The notes beneath the pieces are model-generated. The model was not told the origin of the DNA. It ran no database searches and saw only the letters and a program-made list of their open reading frames with translations. The translations under genes were made by a program, and so were the position numbers. From Viridothelium virens (lineage: Eukaryota; Ascomycota; Dothideomycetes; Trypetheliales; Trypetheliaceae): a DNA stretch of 64,000 bases. Each line of letters starts with the position of its first letter. The first letter of the stretch is position 1. The stretch is from assembly GCA_010094025.1 (NCBI GenBank), contig ML991805.1, positions 248,001-312,000 of the forward strand, given 5' to 3'. This document shows positions 44,254 through 55,091 of this stretch, one piece after another.

Positions 44254-45702
44254 CTAAAATGCACTGGCTTCTCTGCCAAGGAGATCCAGTAATTCAGCAA
44301 TTGTGTGCTTTTCGATGCTGTTGACCATATCTCTGATACGAGTTGCATCATCTTTGCCATAAACTGGGGTGGCTAAGCTGAAGAACTTTTGATCTACACG
44401 GTCTCGAGTATATGGGTGTTCAGCTTCGCCGAGAGGAAATGGCATATCTTGCTTCTCCTTTGATCCGTCTGCATATTCTATCTCGATAGTAGAGCCGAAC
44501 CCCTTGATCGACGAGTCTTTTACGCAGGTGATTCGTTCGCAGAGCGCATGTATTCGGGGATCATCCAGCTTGTTGTATGCAGCATTGCCGGTATTAGAGC
44601 CATATATCCAGGCGTTGGCTGTTTGAAAATATGCGGAGAATTGCGCATCTACAATATTTTCTGGATGCAATTTATTGGGTGTGCGGTGGCCGACAACACT
44701 AAAATTAGACGGACTCAGCGCACATATTATTCCCTTGACTTCTTTTGAGTGCTTCTGAGCAAGATCACCAGCCATCTCAATGAAACCGTGGGTCATACGG
44801 CATGCAGGATACGGCTTGAGTGCAGAAACCAGCCATTCCCAGTGCGTTCCAAGGCCCTCCGTCAGTCTTTTGAGGTCTTTATTTGGGTTAGGACTATAAG
44901 CATTCAGGAACCCAAACTTGCCTTCGACGATTCGAGTGGCGCCCAAGGCCCCGGCCTCAGCCAGAGCGACGCACAGGAATGCATCGTGAACAGCAAATCC
45001 AGCATGTAGTCTTTTATTGTGGCTGCCATTCTCTAGATACTGCATTGATCCGGAAGCTTTGGATCCCGCAAATCCGAATGCCATTTCGATGGTCCTGGAT
45101 GTGAGCCTTTTCAATACGGATATTGCAGCAACGGACCCGAATATACCTGCGGTGGCGGTGTTGTGCATGCCTTGTGAATAGGCTTCGTAGCCTAGCTCTC
45201 GTCCCAAACGACAGGTGACCTCGTATCCAACAGCCACTGCAAGCAAGAATCGATCACTAGTGGATGTGCTGCCCATCAGCTCCGCTTGAGTCAAAGCTGC
45301 TGAAATAGCTGTCACTCCAGCATGAAGCGTGCCAGGGGAATAAGTATCGTCAAAATCCATTGAATGCCCAAAAGTGGCATTCAGAAATCCCGCATACTGC
45401 GGCGTGAACTTCTGTCCCTTGGTGATGGCAGTGCTAGATCCCTCGGCACCGCCCAGAGCCAGTACAGCTTTGTATATGGGCGGAGTCGAGTCGACACTGT
45501 AGCCAGCAGCAGCAGTCACACCAATGTAATCAACAATTACCTCTTTCAGCTTTTCTCGCATTTCTAAGTCAAGACTATCGGTGTGCGCGTTAGCGACAAA
45601 GTCGGCGAATATTTCGGTCACAGGTATATTTGCTGCCTCTGACTCATTCAACTTGGTGGCCACGGCCGAAGTTCCATTGGTAACGACTCCATTCGAGGAC
45701 AT
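44254..45702 (-). CDS. MmgE/PrpD family protein (2-methylcitrate dehydratase or cis-aconitate decarboxylase type)
   Basis: This is a single exon of 482 residues from the ATG at 45702; the frame above it begins with GTG. The MmgE/PrpD fold is clear: VIVDYIGVTAAAGYS, NATFGHSMDFDDTYSPGTLH with the conserved acidic and His residues, GVTAISAALTQAELMG, AFGFAGSKASGSMQYLENGS and KPYPACRMTHGFIE. The family includes 2-methylcitrate dehydratase, cis-aconitate decarboxylase (itaconate synthesis), and epimerases. The HSMDFDDT motif is closer to the decarboxylase/epimerase branch than to bacterial PrpD. It faces the lyase gene tail to tail, which suggests sequential steps on one acid. No mitochondrial presequence is obvious. 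Confidence 0.93.
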   Translation of the reverse strand: MSSNGVVTNGTSAVATKLNESEAANIPVTEIFADFVANAHTDSLDLEMREKLKEVIVDYIGVTAAAGYSVDSTPPIYKAVLALGGAEGSSTAITKGQKFTPQYAGFLNATFGHSMDFDDTYSPGTLHAGVTAISAALTQAELMGSTSTSDRFLLAVAVGYEVTCRLGRELGYEAYSQGMHNTATAGIFGSVAAISVLKRLTSRTIEMAFGFAGSKASGSMQYLENGSHNKRLHAGFAVHDAFLCVALAEAGALGATRIVEGKFGFLNAYSPNPNKDLKRLTEGLGTHWEWLVSALKPYPACRMTHGFIEMAGDLAQKHSKEVKGIICALSPSNFSVVGHRTPNKLHPENIVDAQFSAYFQTANAWIYGSNTGNAAYNKLDDPRIHALCERITCVKDSSIKGFGSTIEIEYADGSKEKQDMPFPLGEAEHPYTRDRVDQKFFSLATPVYGKDDATRIRDMVNSIEKHTIAELLDLLGREASAF

Positions 45703-46286
45703 GGTCACGAACGCCAGAATTTGGGGAATCGAAGCTTGAAGAACTGTACAACGTAGAGGAAAGGCTTATAGACTTGGACAAGCTTACGGCAATCACAATA
45801 ACGAGGAGGGGTTGCTTGGCCGAGTTCTGGGCATGCCCCGCCTTAACTCGAAAATGCTTATTTGGAGATCTAACCACTAAGAAATGGAACGAGAAAAAGA
45901 ATACTGGGTTCTTTGAGGCACGGAGGGGTCGTCAATCTTACCGGTGTCTGCTGTTATCAATTGCTTCTATGAGCTTGCCTCACAGAGAGCTTTTACCTGT
46001 AGCATATTCAGCTGCACAAACACTTTCAACAAACAAATCCGAGTCCATCGGAATGAGAGACAGTCAAATTGAATCGTTAATCTTTGGCCTCTGTTGCGTC
46101 TCGCTTGAGCTCTTGCGACTGCGACTTGAGCAGCCATGAAGTGAGAATCACAACAGGGCCAGTGAGTAATAAGGTAAGTTGACGTTACCTTATATGGAAT
46201 CGTCCACTTTGGGATAGTATCATGGTCAACGGTCTGAGGGCAGCTCAAACCTGCAACCCGGGACACGTAAATCTTTCCTTTCGCGC
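45703..46286. other. Intergenic region, MmgE/PrpD promoter
   Basis: This is 584 bp between two minus-strand genes. Nothing else is recognised. Confidence 0.5.
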
Positions 46287-47365
46287 TCAGTCTGCTAGCT
46301 TCTCGTTCAAGAAGGCCATTGTGACAGCCGCCACGTCATCGGCCACCTTGAAGCCCTTAAACGCCGAAAACATATGCGGCGCCCCTGGATACAGTTTGAT
46401 TACCGCCTCGCTGCCGCTTGCCATCCACTTAGCGCTCATCATCAACGAATCGTCCAACAGTGGGTCGGCCGTACCGCAGGTGAAAAGGGCAGGCGGCAGC
46501 GTGCCAAATGGCGACTCACGCGCGAGCCTCTGTAAGTCCTCATACAGCGGTGACATGAAAGGGCTGCGCAATGTCTCGACACTCGCTCCAGGGGCGTACA
46601 CCTCAATGAATTTCTCCAGCATCTCGCGATCAATCACGACAGAATCTCGCCTCTGCACCGTTGTTGGCAGGTTCAAAGTCAGGTCGTAGAAGCCGTTAAC
46701 GAACAAGACAGCATCCAGTCGATGCTGCGGGCGCGTGCGCATGAGCTGGAGAGTTGTCAGCGCTGCAAAATTCCCGCCCGAAGAGGAGCCGCCGATGACG
46801 CGCAGCGGCGCACTGAAGACTGCCGGACCGTGATCGGTTAGGTATTCAGCTACGTCGACGCAGTCGTTAATACCCGCGGGGAAGGGATTCTCTGGCGCAA
46901 GGCGATAGCCAACTGAAACAGCTGTGAGTCGGTAGCTATTTGCAAAGGTCTTAAGCATGTCATCTTGACTAAGAGGGAACTATCAGCGATCAACTTTTCA
47001 TCTTGGACAGGCAGGAACACCCACTCCTTGTGCGAGCCCATGACAAACCCCCCGCCATGAAAGTATAGATAGACGCCTTTGCTACGCTTGCCGTTATCGG
47101 GTGTGTAGAACCGTACCCAGATATTGCGACCGGGCTCGCGAGATGGCACGGTGGCGTCTTGGGCGTTGGTGAGCAGAGGTGGAACGGGGAATGGTGTTTT
47201 CCCTTCATACACCATTTTCCGGAATTTGGGAGCCCCAACTTCGTACCATCTTGGGGCGTCTTTTGCTGCTTTCTCGAGGATTTGGGTAAGCTTCTCTGTA
47301 CTCACGTCTATACTACTTGCCCGGAACTCCACAGTGTTGATGCTAACATCGCTAACAACTGGCAT
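46287..47365 (-). CDS. Alpha/beta hydrolase, hormone-sensitive-lipase family
   Basis: Two exons (47365-47019, 46968-46287) encode 342 residues. The oxyanion motif HGGG is at 103-106 (YLYFHGGGFVMG) and the nucleophile lies in GSSSG at 176-180. Asp in CGTADPLLDD and His in YPGAPHMFS complete the triad. YRLAPENPFPAG is diagnostic of the HSL/arylacetamide-deacetylase group of esterases. The intron was placed so that GSHKEWV joins QDDMLKTFAN; its donor GTTCCT is weak. It sits at the far end of the cluster and could release an acid or alcohol from an ester. Confidence 0.9.
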
Positions 47366-48548
47366 ATTGATGGATTGCGATTGGCTGGATTAAAAGCCCT
47401 TCGTTGGTTCGTTGCTCGATTGCCTAGTTGGGAGAATCGGAGGGTTGTGTAGCAGATTTGACTATCGCTAACTCCTCGAAGATTGTTTTAATCCGAGACC
47501 GCTCCAGATGTTGTTCACTGAACTAGATGGGTATTTTTCCGAAGGAATATGCAAGAGTGTAAGAGGACATGAGAATCTTCAGTGAGTGAAACCGACGTTC
47601 TTAAGGCTGAGTGTCTGAAAAGTGGAAGTTGAATAGAGCGCAAGGATATGAGATACGATATGTGAACACAGGCAGTAGGAGAAAAGTCGGTGACATCCTA
47701 GGCGTCAATGAGGCTGAGGCTGGGGCGCGTAGCTGATGATCTCAGAGCTTTGTGGTATATATACGTCTCTGTTCCCGATGCTTTTGAAAATCTCCGCGAT
47801 GTGCCAAGTGGCTCATGGGCCAATGTATGCCGTCCACGAGTAGCATCCGAAGTAAAGGTAAAGCCGAGACATCGGTTTCACGCGAAATTCAATGTTGAAT
47901 GTAAGCAAGTTCTGCCCGGTGAATTTTTCTCATGCAGGTGACGTCTGAATGCAAGGGATCACGTGCAGTTGATGGCAATTGGACCTCTCGGGCTCTGTGG
48001 AACGGATCACAGAGTACTTGTACGCGCTCCTCCAACGCCACAGCCTTGATCTCATATCCATAACGATGTCCTCTGTTGTCGTCTCGCAAATAAGGGTGGA
48101 ACTTTTGGAGAACCTCTCTGGAGAGTCACGGGAGCGCTACTTCACATACGTTTAGAAGGGATCGACCATCCTTGCCCGCTTTCGAAGTCTTGGCGGAATT
48201 AGCCTAAATGCGGCGCTGATCTTCAGGAACATACCCTCTCTTCATCTTACACTTACAGTATATGTCTAGGCTCTGGTACGGCCTAGCGGAGATTCCCTCT
48301 GGGAATATCCCGGTGCCCCGCTGAAGAAAATGGTCATCCTGTAGAGACCGGGATTGACGGTAAAATTGGAGGATACTGTCCTGGATTCAACCGTTGATGC
48401 AGCATCATAGATATTGCCATTACGAACGCCATCAGCCGCTCTTGGCAAGACTCGAATAGGATGTCCTTATATGTAGTAGAGAGATCTCAAAGGCTCCGGA
48501 CGGTAAGTCGAGTGCGAAGGTTTTTGTTTCTTCAGACTTATCGTCAGT
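47366..48548. other. Divergent intergenic region of 1.2 kb
   Basis: This holds the promoters of the hydrolase and the GH28 gene. A TATATG lies at 48468-48473, about 80 bp before the GH28 ATG, and one CCCCGC (CreA-like) at 48316. No gene is seen. Confidence 0.5.
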
Positions 48549-50008
48549 ATGTTTTCAGCTCTTTGGCTCCTTGCTGCTGCTGTGCCATCTGCAGTAGCAT
48601 ATGTCGTCAATAATGGCACTGACTGCTACGTCTATCCCGAAAGCCTGGTCAATGATGGTGAGCCAACGGATGATACGCCTTCAGTACTACAGGCTTTCCA
48701 ACTTTGCGGAGTCAATGGCTCCATTACGATGACCGAGGGCAATCATTTCTACATCGACCAAGTGATGAACACAACAAACTTGGAGAATTGTAATGTGAAC
48801 ATTCTAGGGGAAATGGAATGGTCTACAGATGTTCCATACTGGCTATCCCATTCCCTTCCCGTCGTTTATGCAAATCTATCAACGGCCTGGTTATTCGGCG
48901 GTACAAATGTGACCATCCGAGGCTACAGCAAAGGCCTTTTCAATGGCAACGGTAAGTCGATCCTCCTCCCGAAAGTAAACCATTCTGAACTTGCATACCC
49001 AACCAGGACAAACGTGGTATGACGAAAACATGGGCCAAGGCAATCAGCCTGGCCGACCCATCGCCATCACCATCTACAACAGCTCGAATGTCCTTGTCGA
49101 TAGCATGACCTGGACTCAGTCGCAATTCTGGAACTCTTTCGTGAGCCACAGCTCTAATGTAACCATGTCCAATATCTTCATGAACAGCACGAGCGACGAC
49201 GGTAACGACACAGTCAATACAGACGGGTGCGATACATGGAACTCGCGTGATGTTAGCTTCTACAATTGGACTGTTACGGGCGGTGACGACTGTATCAGCG
49301 TCAAAGGGAACAGTACGAACGTCTATGGCCGCAATATCACCTGTTACGGGACCGGTGCCTTCCCAATCGGGAGTGTCGGCCAATTCCCTGAAACACCAGA
49401 TTATGTAGAGAACGTGCTGTTCGAGGATGCACTATTAGTCGATGCCTCAAATACGGCGTGGATCAAGACTTGGCAAGGGTCTGGCGAGAGCAACGCTGGC
49501 GGTAGCGATGCTGGTGGTGGAGGGAGTGGATACGTGCGGAATGTGACATGGAGGAATATGGTAAACGTCAATGTTAACCAACCAATTTACGTCACGCAAT
49601 GTATCTACAATAGTGGAGAAGCGGATTCAGTCTGCGATACTTCCACTGTACGTGCCCTGGCTTTCTCCGCGTTCTTCTCTCTCTTGAGAGCATCAGTCGG
49701 ACAGTATTGACACATCTTCTTCACAGGTCCAAATCTCCGATATCACTTGGCAAAACATCACTGGAACCTCGCGCTACGACGTCGCTGGATCCATCCACTG
49801 CTCTGCTAGCAGACCTTGTCCAGGTCTCAAATTTATCGACGTCAACATCACCTCTGTGAACGCGAGTATGGGCTTGCCCACTCCGCCGGAATTGTACCTC
49901 TGTGCGAATATTGTTGGTCAGAACGCCACAGGTGCAAATTCGACGGGAATACCGTGTAATGGGTTTGCACCCAATAACTTCCCGCAACAGTTGACTATGA
50001 ACTATTGA
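48549..50008 (+). CDS. Secreted GH28 glycoside hydrolase (exopolygalacturonase-like)
   Basis: Three exons (48549-48951, 49007-49647, 49727-50008) encode 441 residues. MFSALWLLAAAVPSAVA is a signal peptide. GH28 motifs are NTDG at 205-208, GGDDC from 226 and WIKTW near 287. The third motif, usually GHG, is GSVG at 256-259, so the conserved His is replaced, as reported for some exo-acting and rhamnogalacturonan-specific members. About twenty sequons suggest heavy N-glycosylation. The enzyme probably cleaves pectin from the chain end, outside the cell. CreA repression is plausible but only one weak site is seen. Confidence 0.92.
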
Positions 50009-50710
50009 CTCAGGTAGAGTGAGGCTGAAGGACTCAGAATGCGTACGTAGATATAGTAGTGGAGGTGGTAAAATATCGAAACGAATGACGTAAAAAGGAA
50101 ATTCTTCCTAAAATATTGGATTTTTTCCGCTCACGAACAATGGAAGCTATGTCGCTGCTGTCACGATTTGACCGCGGTATGAGTTATAAGCATATTGTAC
50201 ACTGGATCACTGAGCTGAGCATCAGTCCTTAAACTTTGAACCCGTCCTCCTGAATCGACTTTTATGGTACACCCCTCCCCTAAAAAGGCTACAAGAAGTA
50301 GAAGGCCCTATCATAGAGTCATGAAGCGAATTGGTGCAGACGTAAGCTCATAAAAGACACGCACTGAATAATAATCGGGAATTTGGCCGTGACAAGGGAA
50401 TTACAGTAAGAGACGGAGCAAAGAGGACTCGGAGAAGGCCCAAGGAAAGAAGAGAGACAGAGAGTAAAAAGCACACTTTTCCTGTGCAAGCAGGCTCGAA
50501 GCAAACACGAACGGGTATCTCCTCGAAAAAAAATCATGGAACAAAAAGCCACCAAGACATCAACAAGATCATAAAAAATCCGACGAAATTAATGCCGATC
50601 CAGCATCGCAGCACAAAAATTCCCTTTCCGTCCCAACCTGCTTCAACCCTCCACCCTCCTCAGCCAGAAACCCTAGCACAACCCTGACCCAGCCCAGCCA
50701 CCTCCCCCCC
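50009..50710. other. Convergent 3' intergenic region
   Basis: This is 702 bp between two converging genes. The last 80 bp are C-rich and belong to skew island 9. Nothing else is recognised. Confidence 0.5.
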
Positions 50711-51440
50711 TCACGAAACCACCTGCGTCGGCACCCTCGGCAACGGCACCTCCGGCGGCGGCGCCCTCGGCGGCGGCAGCCCGATCCCAGAGTCACGCTG
50801 CAGATATGGCATGCTCCTCCTGGAGGCCAACCCCAACCCTGATGCCAGACCCTGTCCCTGCTGCCGTCCCTGCGCCTGAAGTCCCTGCTGCCCGGCAGGC
50901 GTGATGCGCACACGAAACCGCGCCGCGCCGCCGCTCTCGCTGAAATAGCGCGCCCCAGTGCTGCGAGGGGGCGGCGCGAGAATGCTGCTGGCGCTGCTGG
51001 CGCGGTTGGTGGCGGCGAGCTCGGAGAAGGAGCGGGCGCCGGCGAGGTGGGGTTTTGCGAGAGCGCTGTTGTTGTTGCTATTATTGATTTTGGCGGCGTC
51101 GTTGAGGGAGACGGGTGCGCCGAGGCTGGAGGTGCGCGGGTTATAGGGGGGTGGTGCTTGGGTCTGTGATTGTTGCTGTGGCTGGTCGGATGGGGAGGCG
51201 GAGGATGAGGTGGGAGATTCGGAGACGGAAGTGCGGGTGGAGCGGACGGTGGAGAGGAAGGGGGCTGGGTTTGCGCGGACTTGGACGCTGGTGGGCCGCT
51301 TGAGGGAGGTGGGTTCGGGTTGCTTGGGGGCGGATGCCAGGGGTCGAGCAGTGACGCCGGGGGCCACCATGAGTGGAGGGGAATGCGTGGGCGTGGCTGA
51401 ATTGAGAAATGTCGAGCGCGAGGCTGGTCCCACTGGTTTT
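50630..51440. other. C-to-G skew island 9
   Basis: C-rich from about 50630 to 50900, G-rich from about 50940 to 51440. It begins about 80 bp beyond the stop codon of the PH-domain gene (minus strand). Confidence 0.7.
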
Positions 51441-53563
51441 GAAGATGTGGATGTGTCGAGAGCTGGAAGGCTTGGACGGATGGGCAAACGCATGGGAACT
51501 GCGGAGTTGCGACGGGGCTGCTTTGGTTCGGAGGCGCGCCGTGAAGACTCCTGGTTCAAAGCGCTGACGCAGTGGAGCGGCCGGATTAGTGAAGGCTTGG
51601 GGGTGGTTTGCTCAGAGCTATCCATCTCGGGCAACTCAGGCACTTCCGGAGTTGTGGAAGACCTCTTTAGTTTCGGTGATGATCTAACAGGTCGAACAGT
51701 TCGATTGGCGTCTGTGGGTGAGACGTCTCCTTGGCGGAAGTTCAATACTGCAGACTCAGGAACAGCCTTTGGCTGGGTATTAGGGAGTGAGGATTGCCTG
51801 AGCCGAGTAGGACTCCCTGTGAGCACACTCGAGGAGAGTTCAACCGGGAGAGCATTGGAATAAGGTCTCATTGAAACCCGTTTTCCGCGTGGCGCGGAAT
51901 CCTTAGGAAAGACTGAATACTCGTCCGTTCTGGGTAGAGTTTGCATAGATCGCCGCCAGCTACTTGACGACATTGTTGGGCTTGTATGCGTTCCTTTACT
52001 AGCGATAGGACTACGACGTGACTCCTGCTCCATATGCTTCGGCAAGTGTGAGTCTTGTGATTCAGGTGACGATGCTCGTGAGGTGGTGAATGTATTCGTT
52101 GACATGTTCGACTCCCTCGATGAATTTCGGAGCTGATTTAACTGCTGCTCGCCGCTTGAGAGAAAGGTCGCAGTGGATGCTCGATCCGACGGCGGCCTTT
52201 GCATAGAATGGCGTAGAGATTTCGAGGCGCTATCCACGGTACTAGGCTGTATTACCTCTGCATCCAGTCCCCTGGTCTCCGCCTCAGTCTCATTTTTGTC
52301 CCATTCCGAGGTAAGAATCACCGGTGATGATGGAGTATCCGGGATAGGGGACATCATGGTCGTCATCTTCGGACGAACTGTGGTTTGAAGGCTTTGATTC
52401 TCATAGAAGTCATGCTCAGTCAATGACTCCTCTACTGTCTGGGCAGGGTGAGCATCTGGCCTGCCTTTCTTTCCTCCTATTATGTCAATTTCGTTTCTGA
52501 TTGCCATCATCCAAGAATTCAAGTCTTCTGCGCTTTCCATCACCAAAAGCATGTTTCCTGTTGTTTTCCGGGAGGCGCCTCCCTGTATTTTGAATCTGCT
52601 GAGTAACGATCTTGACTTTGTTGGAACTCCGCTTCCCTCAGATTTGGTATTCTGAGATACTTGTAGCACCCAATGGCGTCCGGGGATTGCATCAGAAGCG
52701 AATGCAGCCGAGTCCTTTTCAAGTTGCAGTACTTTTTCAGGTTCCCTTTCCGGGGTACCGTTCCCAGGGTATTGGAGCAAGAGGCCCGAGGGAAGTAAAA
52801 GGAAGAATTTGCGTGTCCAACCCGAAGATGCTAGAGATTGAGATGAGAAACGCCGACTGCTTTTATCACTGGATAGTCTGGAATATGCTGCCTCAGCGTC
52901 TTCCGCGGTTAAATCAATCTTACTGTCCCTGAAATTCTGTATAAGACTACTCCGCTTGCTATTTTGAGCACGGAGTATCGAATCGGCGGAATAGTTCAGC
53001 GCAGGAAGAGATGCGTGTTTGATGGAGTTTGGAAACGCTTGAAACAATGGCGGAAACTCTGGTGAAGAGGGTTGCCTAGCCAGGTTTGACCGAGATTCCC
53101 GATGCGATAAAGCTCGACGAGAGCTTTCTCTCGGCGGAACCTGTTGTACTTGGCGGGGTGGCCCTATTAATGTAGAGATTGCTTTTGGCGGCACAGGCAT
53201 GTCGATGAATTGCGGAGATGTGTATTTTGGTGGCATCTTATGCTGAGTTTCCGAAACAGGGTGAATGTTAGTCGCTGGCATTCCTCCTTCCGTGTATCCT
53301 CGTGATCTCTCAACCTTTGGTCTGCTAAAGAGATTGAAGAGCGACATTTTGGATTGTCGTCGGTCCATCTTTGGGGTTGGAGCGGGCGCAGGCGCTGATG
53401 GTCGCGGTTGACGAGGTGTTTGATCGACTAGAGGATTTCCTGACCGAGAAACATTTCCTTTAGATGAGGGAGTTGAGGAGGAGAAGGAGGTTCGTATCGG
53501 TGGCAAGTCTCTGGGACTTCGTCGGCCGAAGCTTGATATGTAGACGTCTTTGTCTCGAGCCAT
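50711..53563 (-). CDS. PH domain-containing protein
   Basis: This is one uninterrupted frame of 950 residues from the ATG at 53563; the frame above it begins with TTG. After a disordered, Pro/Ser-rich 200 residues there is a divergent PH domain (SGWTRKFFLLLPSGLLLQYP; HWVLQVSQNT; SAEDLNSWMMAIRNEIDIIG, the last being the C-terminal helix with its Trp). The remaining 550 residues are Ser/Thr/Pro-rich and probably disordered and phosphorylated. Fungal PH proteins of this layout are mostly uncharacterised and probably bind phosphoinositides at membranes. The C-terminus includes Gln/Gly runs that coincide with skew island 9. Confidence 0.85.
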   Translation of the reverse strand: MARDKDVYISSFGRRSPRDLPPIRTSFSSSTPSSKGNVSRSGNPLVDQTPRQPRPSAPAPAPTPKMDRRQSKMSLFNLFSRPKVERSRGYTEGGMPATNIHPVSETQHKMPPKYTSPQFIDMPVPPKAISTLIGPPRQVQQVPPRESSRRALSHRESRSNLARQPSSPEFPPLFQAFPNSIKHASLPALNYSADSILRAQNSKRSSLIQNFRDSKIDLTAEDAEAAYSRLSSDKSSRRFSSQSLASSGWTRKFFLLLPSGLLLQYPGNGTPEREPEKVLQLEKDSAAFASDAIPGRHWVLQVSQNTKSEGSGVPTKSRSLLSRFKIQGGASRKTTGNMLLVMESAEDLNSWMMAIRNEIDIIGGKKGRPDAHPAQTVEESLTEHDFYENQSLQTTVRPKMTTMMSPIPDTPSSPVILTSEWDKNETEAETRGLDAEVIQPSTVDSASKSLRHSMQRPPSDRASTATFLSSGEQQLNQLRNSSRESNMSTNTFTTSRASSPESQDSHLPKHMEQESRRSPIASKGTHTSPTMSSSSWRRSMQTLPRTDEYSVFPKDSAPRGKRVSMRPYSNALPVELSSSVLTGSPTRLRQSSLPNTQPKAVPESAVLNFRQGDVSPTDANRTVRPVRSSPKLKRSSTTPEVPELPEMDSSEQTTPKPSLIRPLHCVSALNQESSRRASEPKQPRRNSAVPMRLPIRPSLPALDTSTSSKPVGPASRSTFLNSATPTHSPPLMVAPGVTARPLASAPKQPEPTSLKRPTSVQVRANPAPFLSTVRSTRTSVSESPTSSSASPSDQPQQQSQTQAPPPYNPRTSSLGAPVSLNDAAKINNSNNNSALAKPHLAGARSFSELAATNRASSASSILAPPPRSTGARYFSESGGAARFRVRITPAGQQGLQAQGRQQGQGLASGLGLASRRSMPYLQRDSGIGLPPPRAPPPEVPLPRVPTQVVS

Positions 53564-55091
53564 GAGCTCGGGCAATCCCCGTGGAACGGGACCAAAGAGG
53601 GCAATCTAGACAGCAACGTAGTCAAGACAGAGTGCATATGGCAGAGAAGGATTTCAGTCTCGAGTCTTTCCACGGAGTCCTGGGTATCATTGAACTTTTC
53701 GTACATGCGGTCGGGTATGATAAGAGGCTGGTAGCTAGCTCAAGAATGCTGTGCAAGATGGTAAGAAGAGGTGAGGTAAGATCAGCTGTGAAAGTAAGCG
53801 GCGATTTCGTAGAGGTGGCCGGTGTGGTAGTGAATGGGTGGCGGAGTTGACGGCCTGTCAGAATGACAGTGCCAAATAGTAGGCTCGTCCTGACAGCTGG
53901 AGTAACGACTCGTGTTTCATGCGCTAAAGTTGGAGTTGGACCAGCGGGAATGCAGCGCCGCCTCAGCGCAAATTGAATGGCCTTCTTTTGGAAGAGAGCA
54001 ATGGTGGCGGTGGTTGTTCGACGGCGACTTCGCAGGTGGAAAGAGGAGGCCAAAGCGACGGGCTCTAGGACGGTCGACCGCGATGCCGGGAGGGGTGTGG
54101 AGATTAATTCACGGGATGATCAAGCCGTTGAGCGGATATTTGAACAGGACGGGCCCCTGAAGAGCCCCAGCTTCTCCTTCACGGCTGCTCTACAAGGGGT
54201 GGAGGGGCTGGTGGAGGGCTGGCCAACGACGATCTCCGCCAGGATGTGCGCATGTCAGGATTGTCTTGCCGGCTGGGACCCGAGTGGGCATTCGCTTTAA
54301 CCCTCGACATCCATCCCACGCAGCCAACAACCCAGGTGAGTATGGTGAGGTAGGTGGGTGATAGGTAAGGTCCAGATTTGGTGGGGTTGCCTTCGAGGTG
54401 CAGCTGCATCCAAGCGACGGCGTCACATCAACAAACAACCGAAGCAGGAGTTGGTGTTTCAGATAACAATCTACTGCTCGACCATTCGAGCCTGAAACTT
54501 TTCCGTGTTCCTAGTTCTCCTGACTTCAAGAGACTCATACGCCGAACCGCTCATTGCTAAGTCGAGATCAGGCGTCCGCGGAAAGCCTGTCAGTGCTAAA
54601 GTTTGTCCAATTGAGGCGGTGCGAACTTCAAATAGGCTTTTGCTTGGGAAAAAGGGTCATCCTCGCCCCTGTACCTTGCATGGGAAAAACAGGTAGCCCA
54701 CAGACCCAAACGGTGCAAACAATAATCGCCTTTTCTGCACCTTGTTCGTTTCCAATCGGATCAGGTCGCTTGCAACAGACTCTGCGCAGCCAGATGACAA
54801 TCGTGGGGGGCCTAGGGTACGGTGCCGACCCGCGAACGTGCGAGTTATGGTGGTAGAAGGTACCTCTTCCACTCCCCATCCGTGTTAGTCATCAATTGTC
54901 TCGAGTGCCTTCGTAGTGCGCACCTCGTACACATCGTAACTTTTCCGGCGCTTGGATGGTAATCGGGATGCTCCTCGCAAAGTATGTATATCTATTTGCG
55001 ATCGTATCTAATAGTACATGCGATAAGTGGAGTGACTGAAAGTCCATACTGTATAGTATTCGTCTGACTGCTCCAACTGAATTTCTTATTG
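53564..55091. other. Intergenic region of 1.5 kb
   Basis: This lies upstream of the PH-domain gene and downstream of the exchange-related gene. A 143-aa minus-strand frame (53622-54053) is Thr/Ser/Leu-rich and probably part of a long 5' leader, not a gene. Nothing else is recognised. Confidence 0.5.

Noticed and set aside
37258-47365. Classical secondary-metabolite cluster with a backbone synthase
   Set aside because: No polyketide synthase, peptide synthetase, terpene cyclase or prenyltransferase is present in the window.
48316-48321. CreA site controlling the GH28 gene
   Set aside because: A single CCCCGC is common by chance; functional CreA targets usually have paired sites.
53622-54053. 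143-aa minus-strand frame upstream of the PH-domain gene
   Set aside because: Thr/Ser/Leu-rich without domain pattern; more likely 5' leader sequence.
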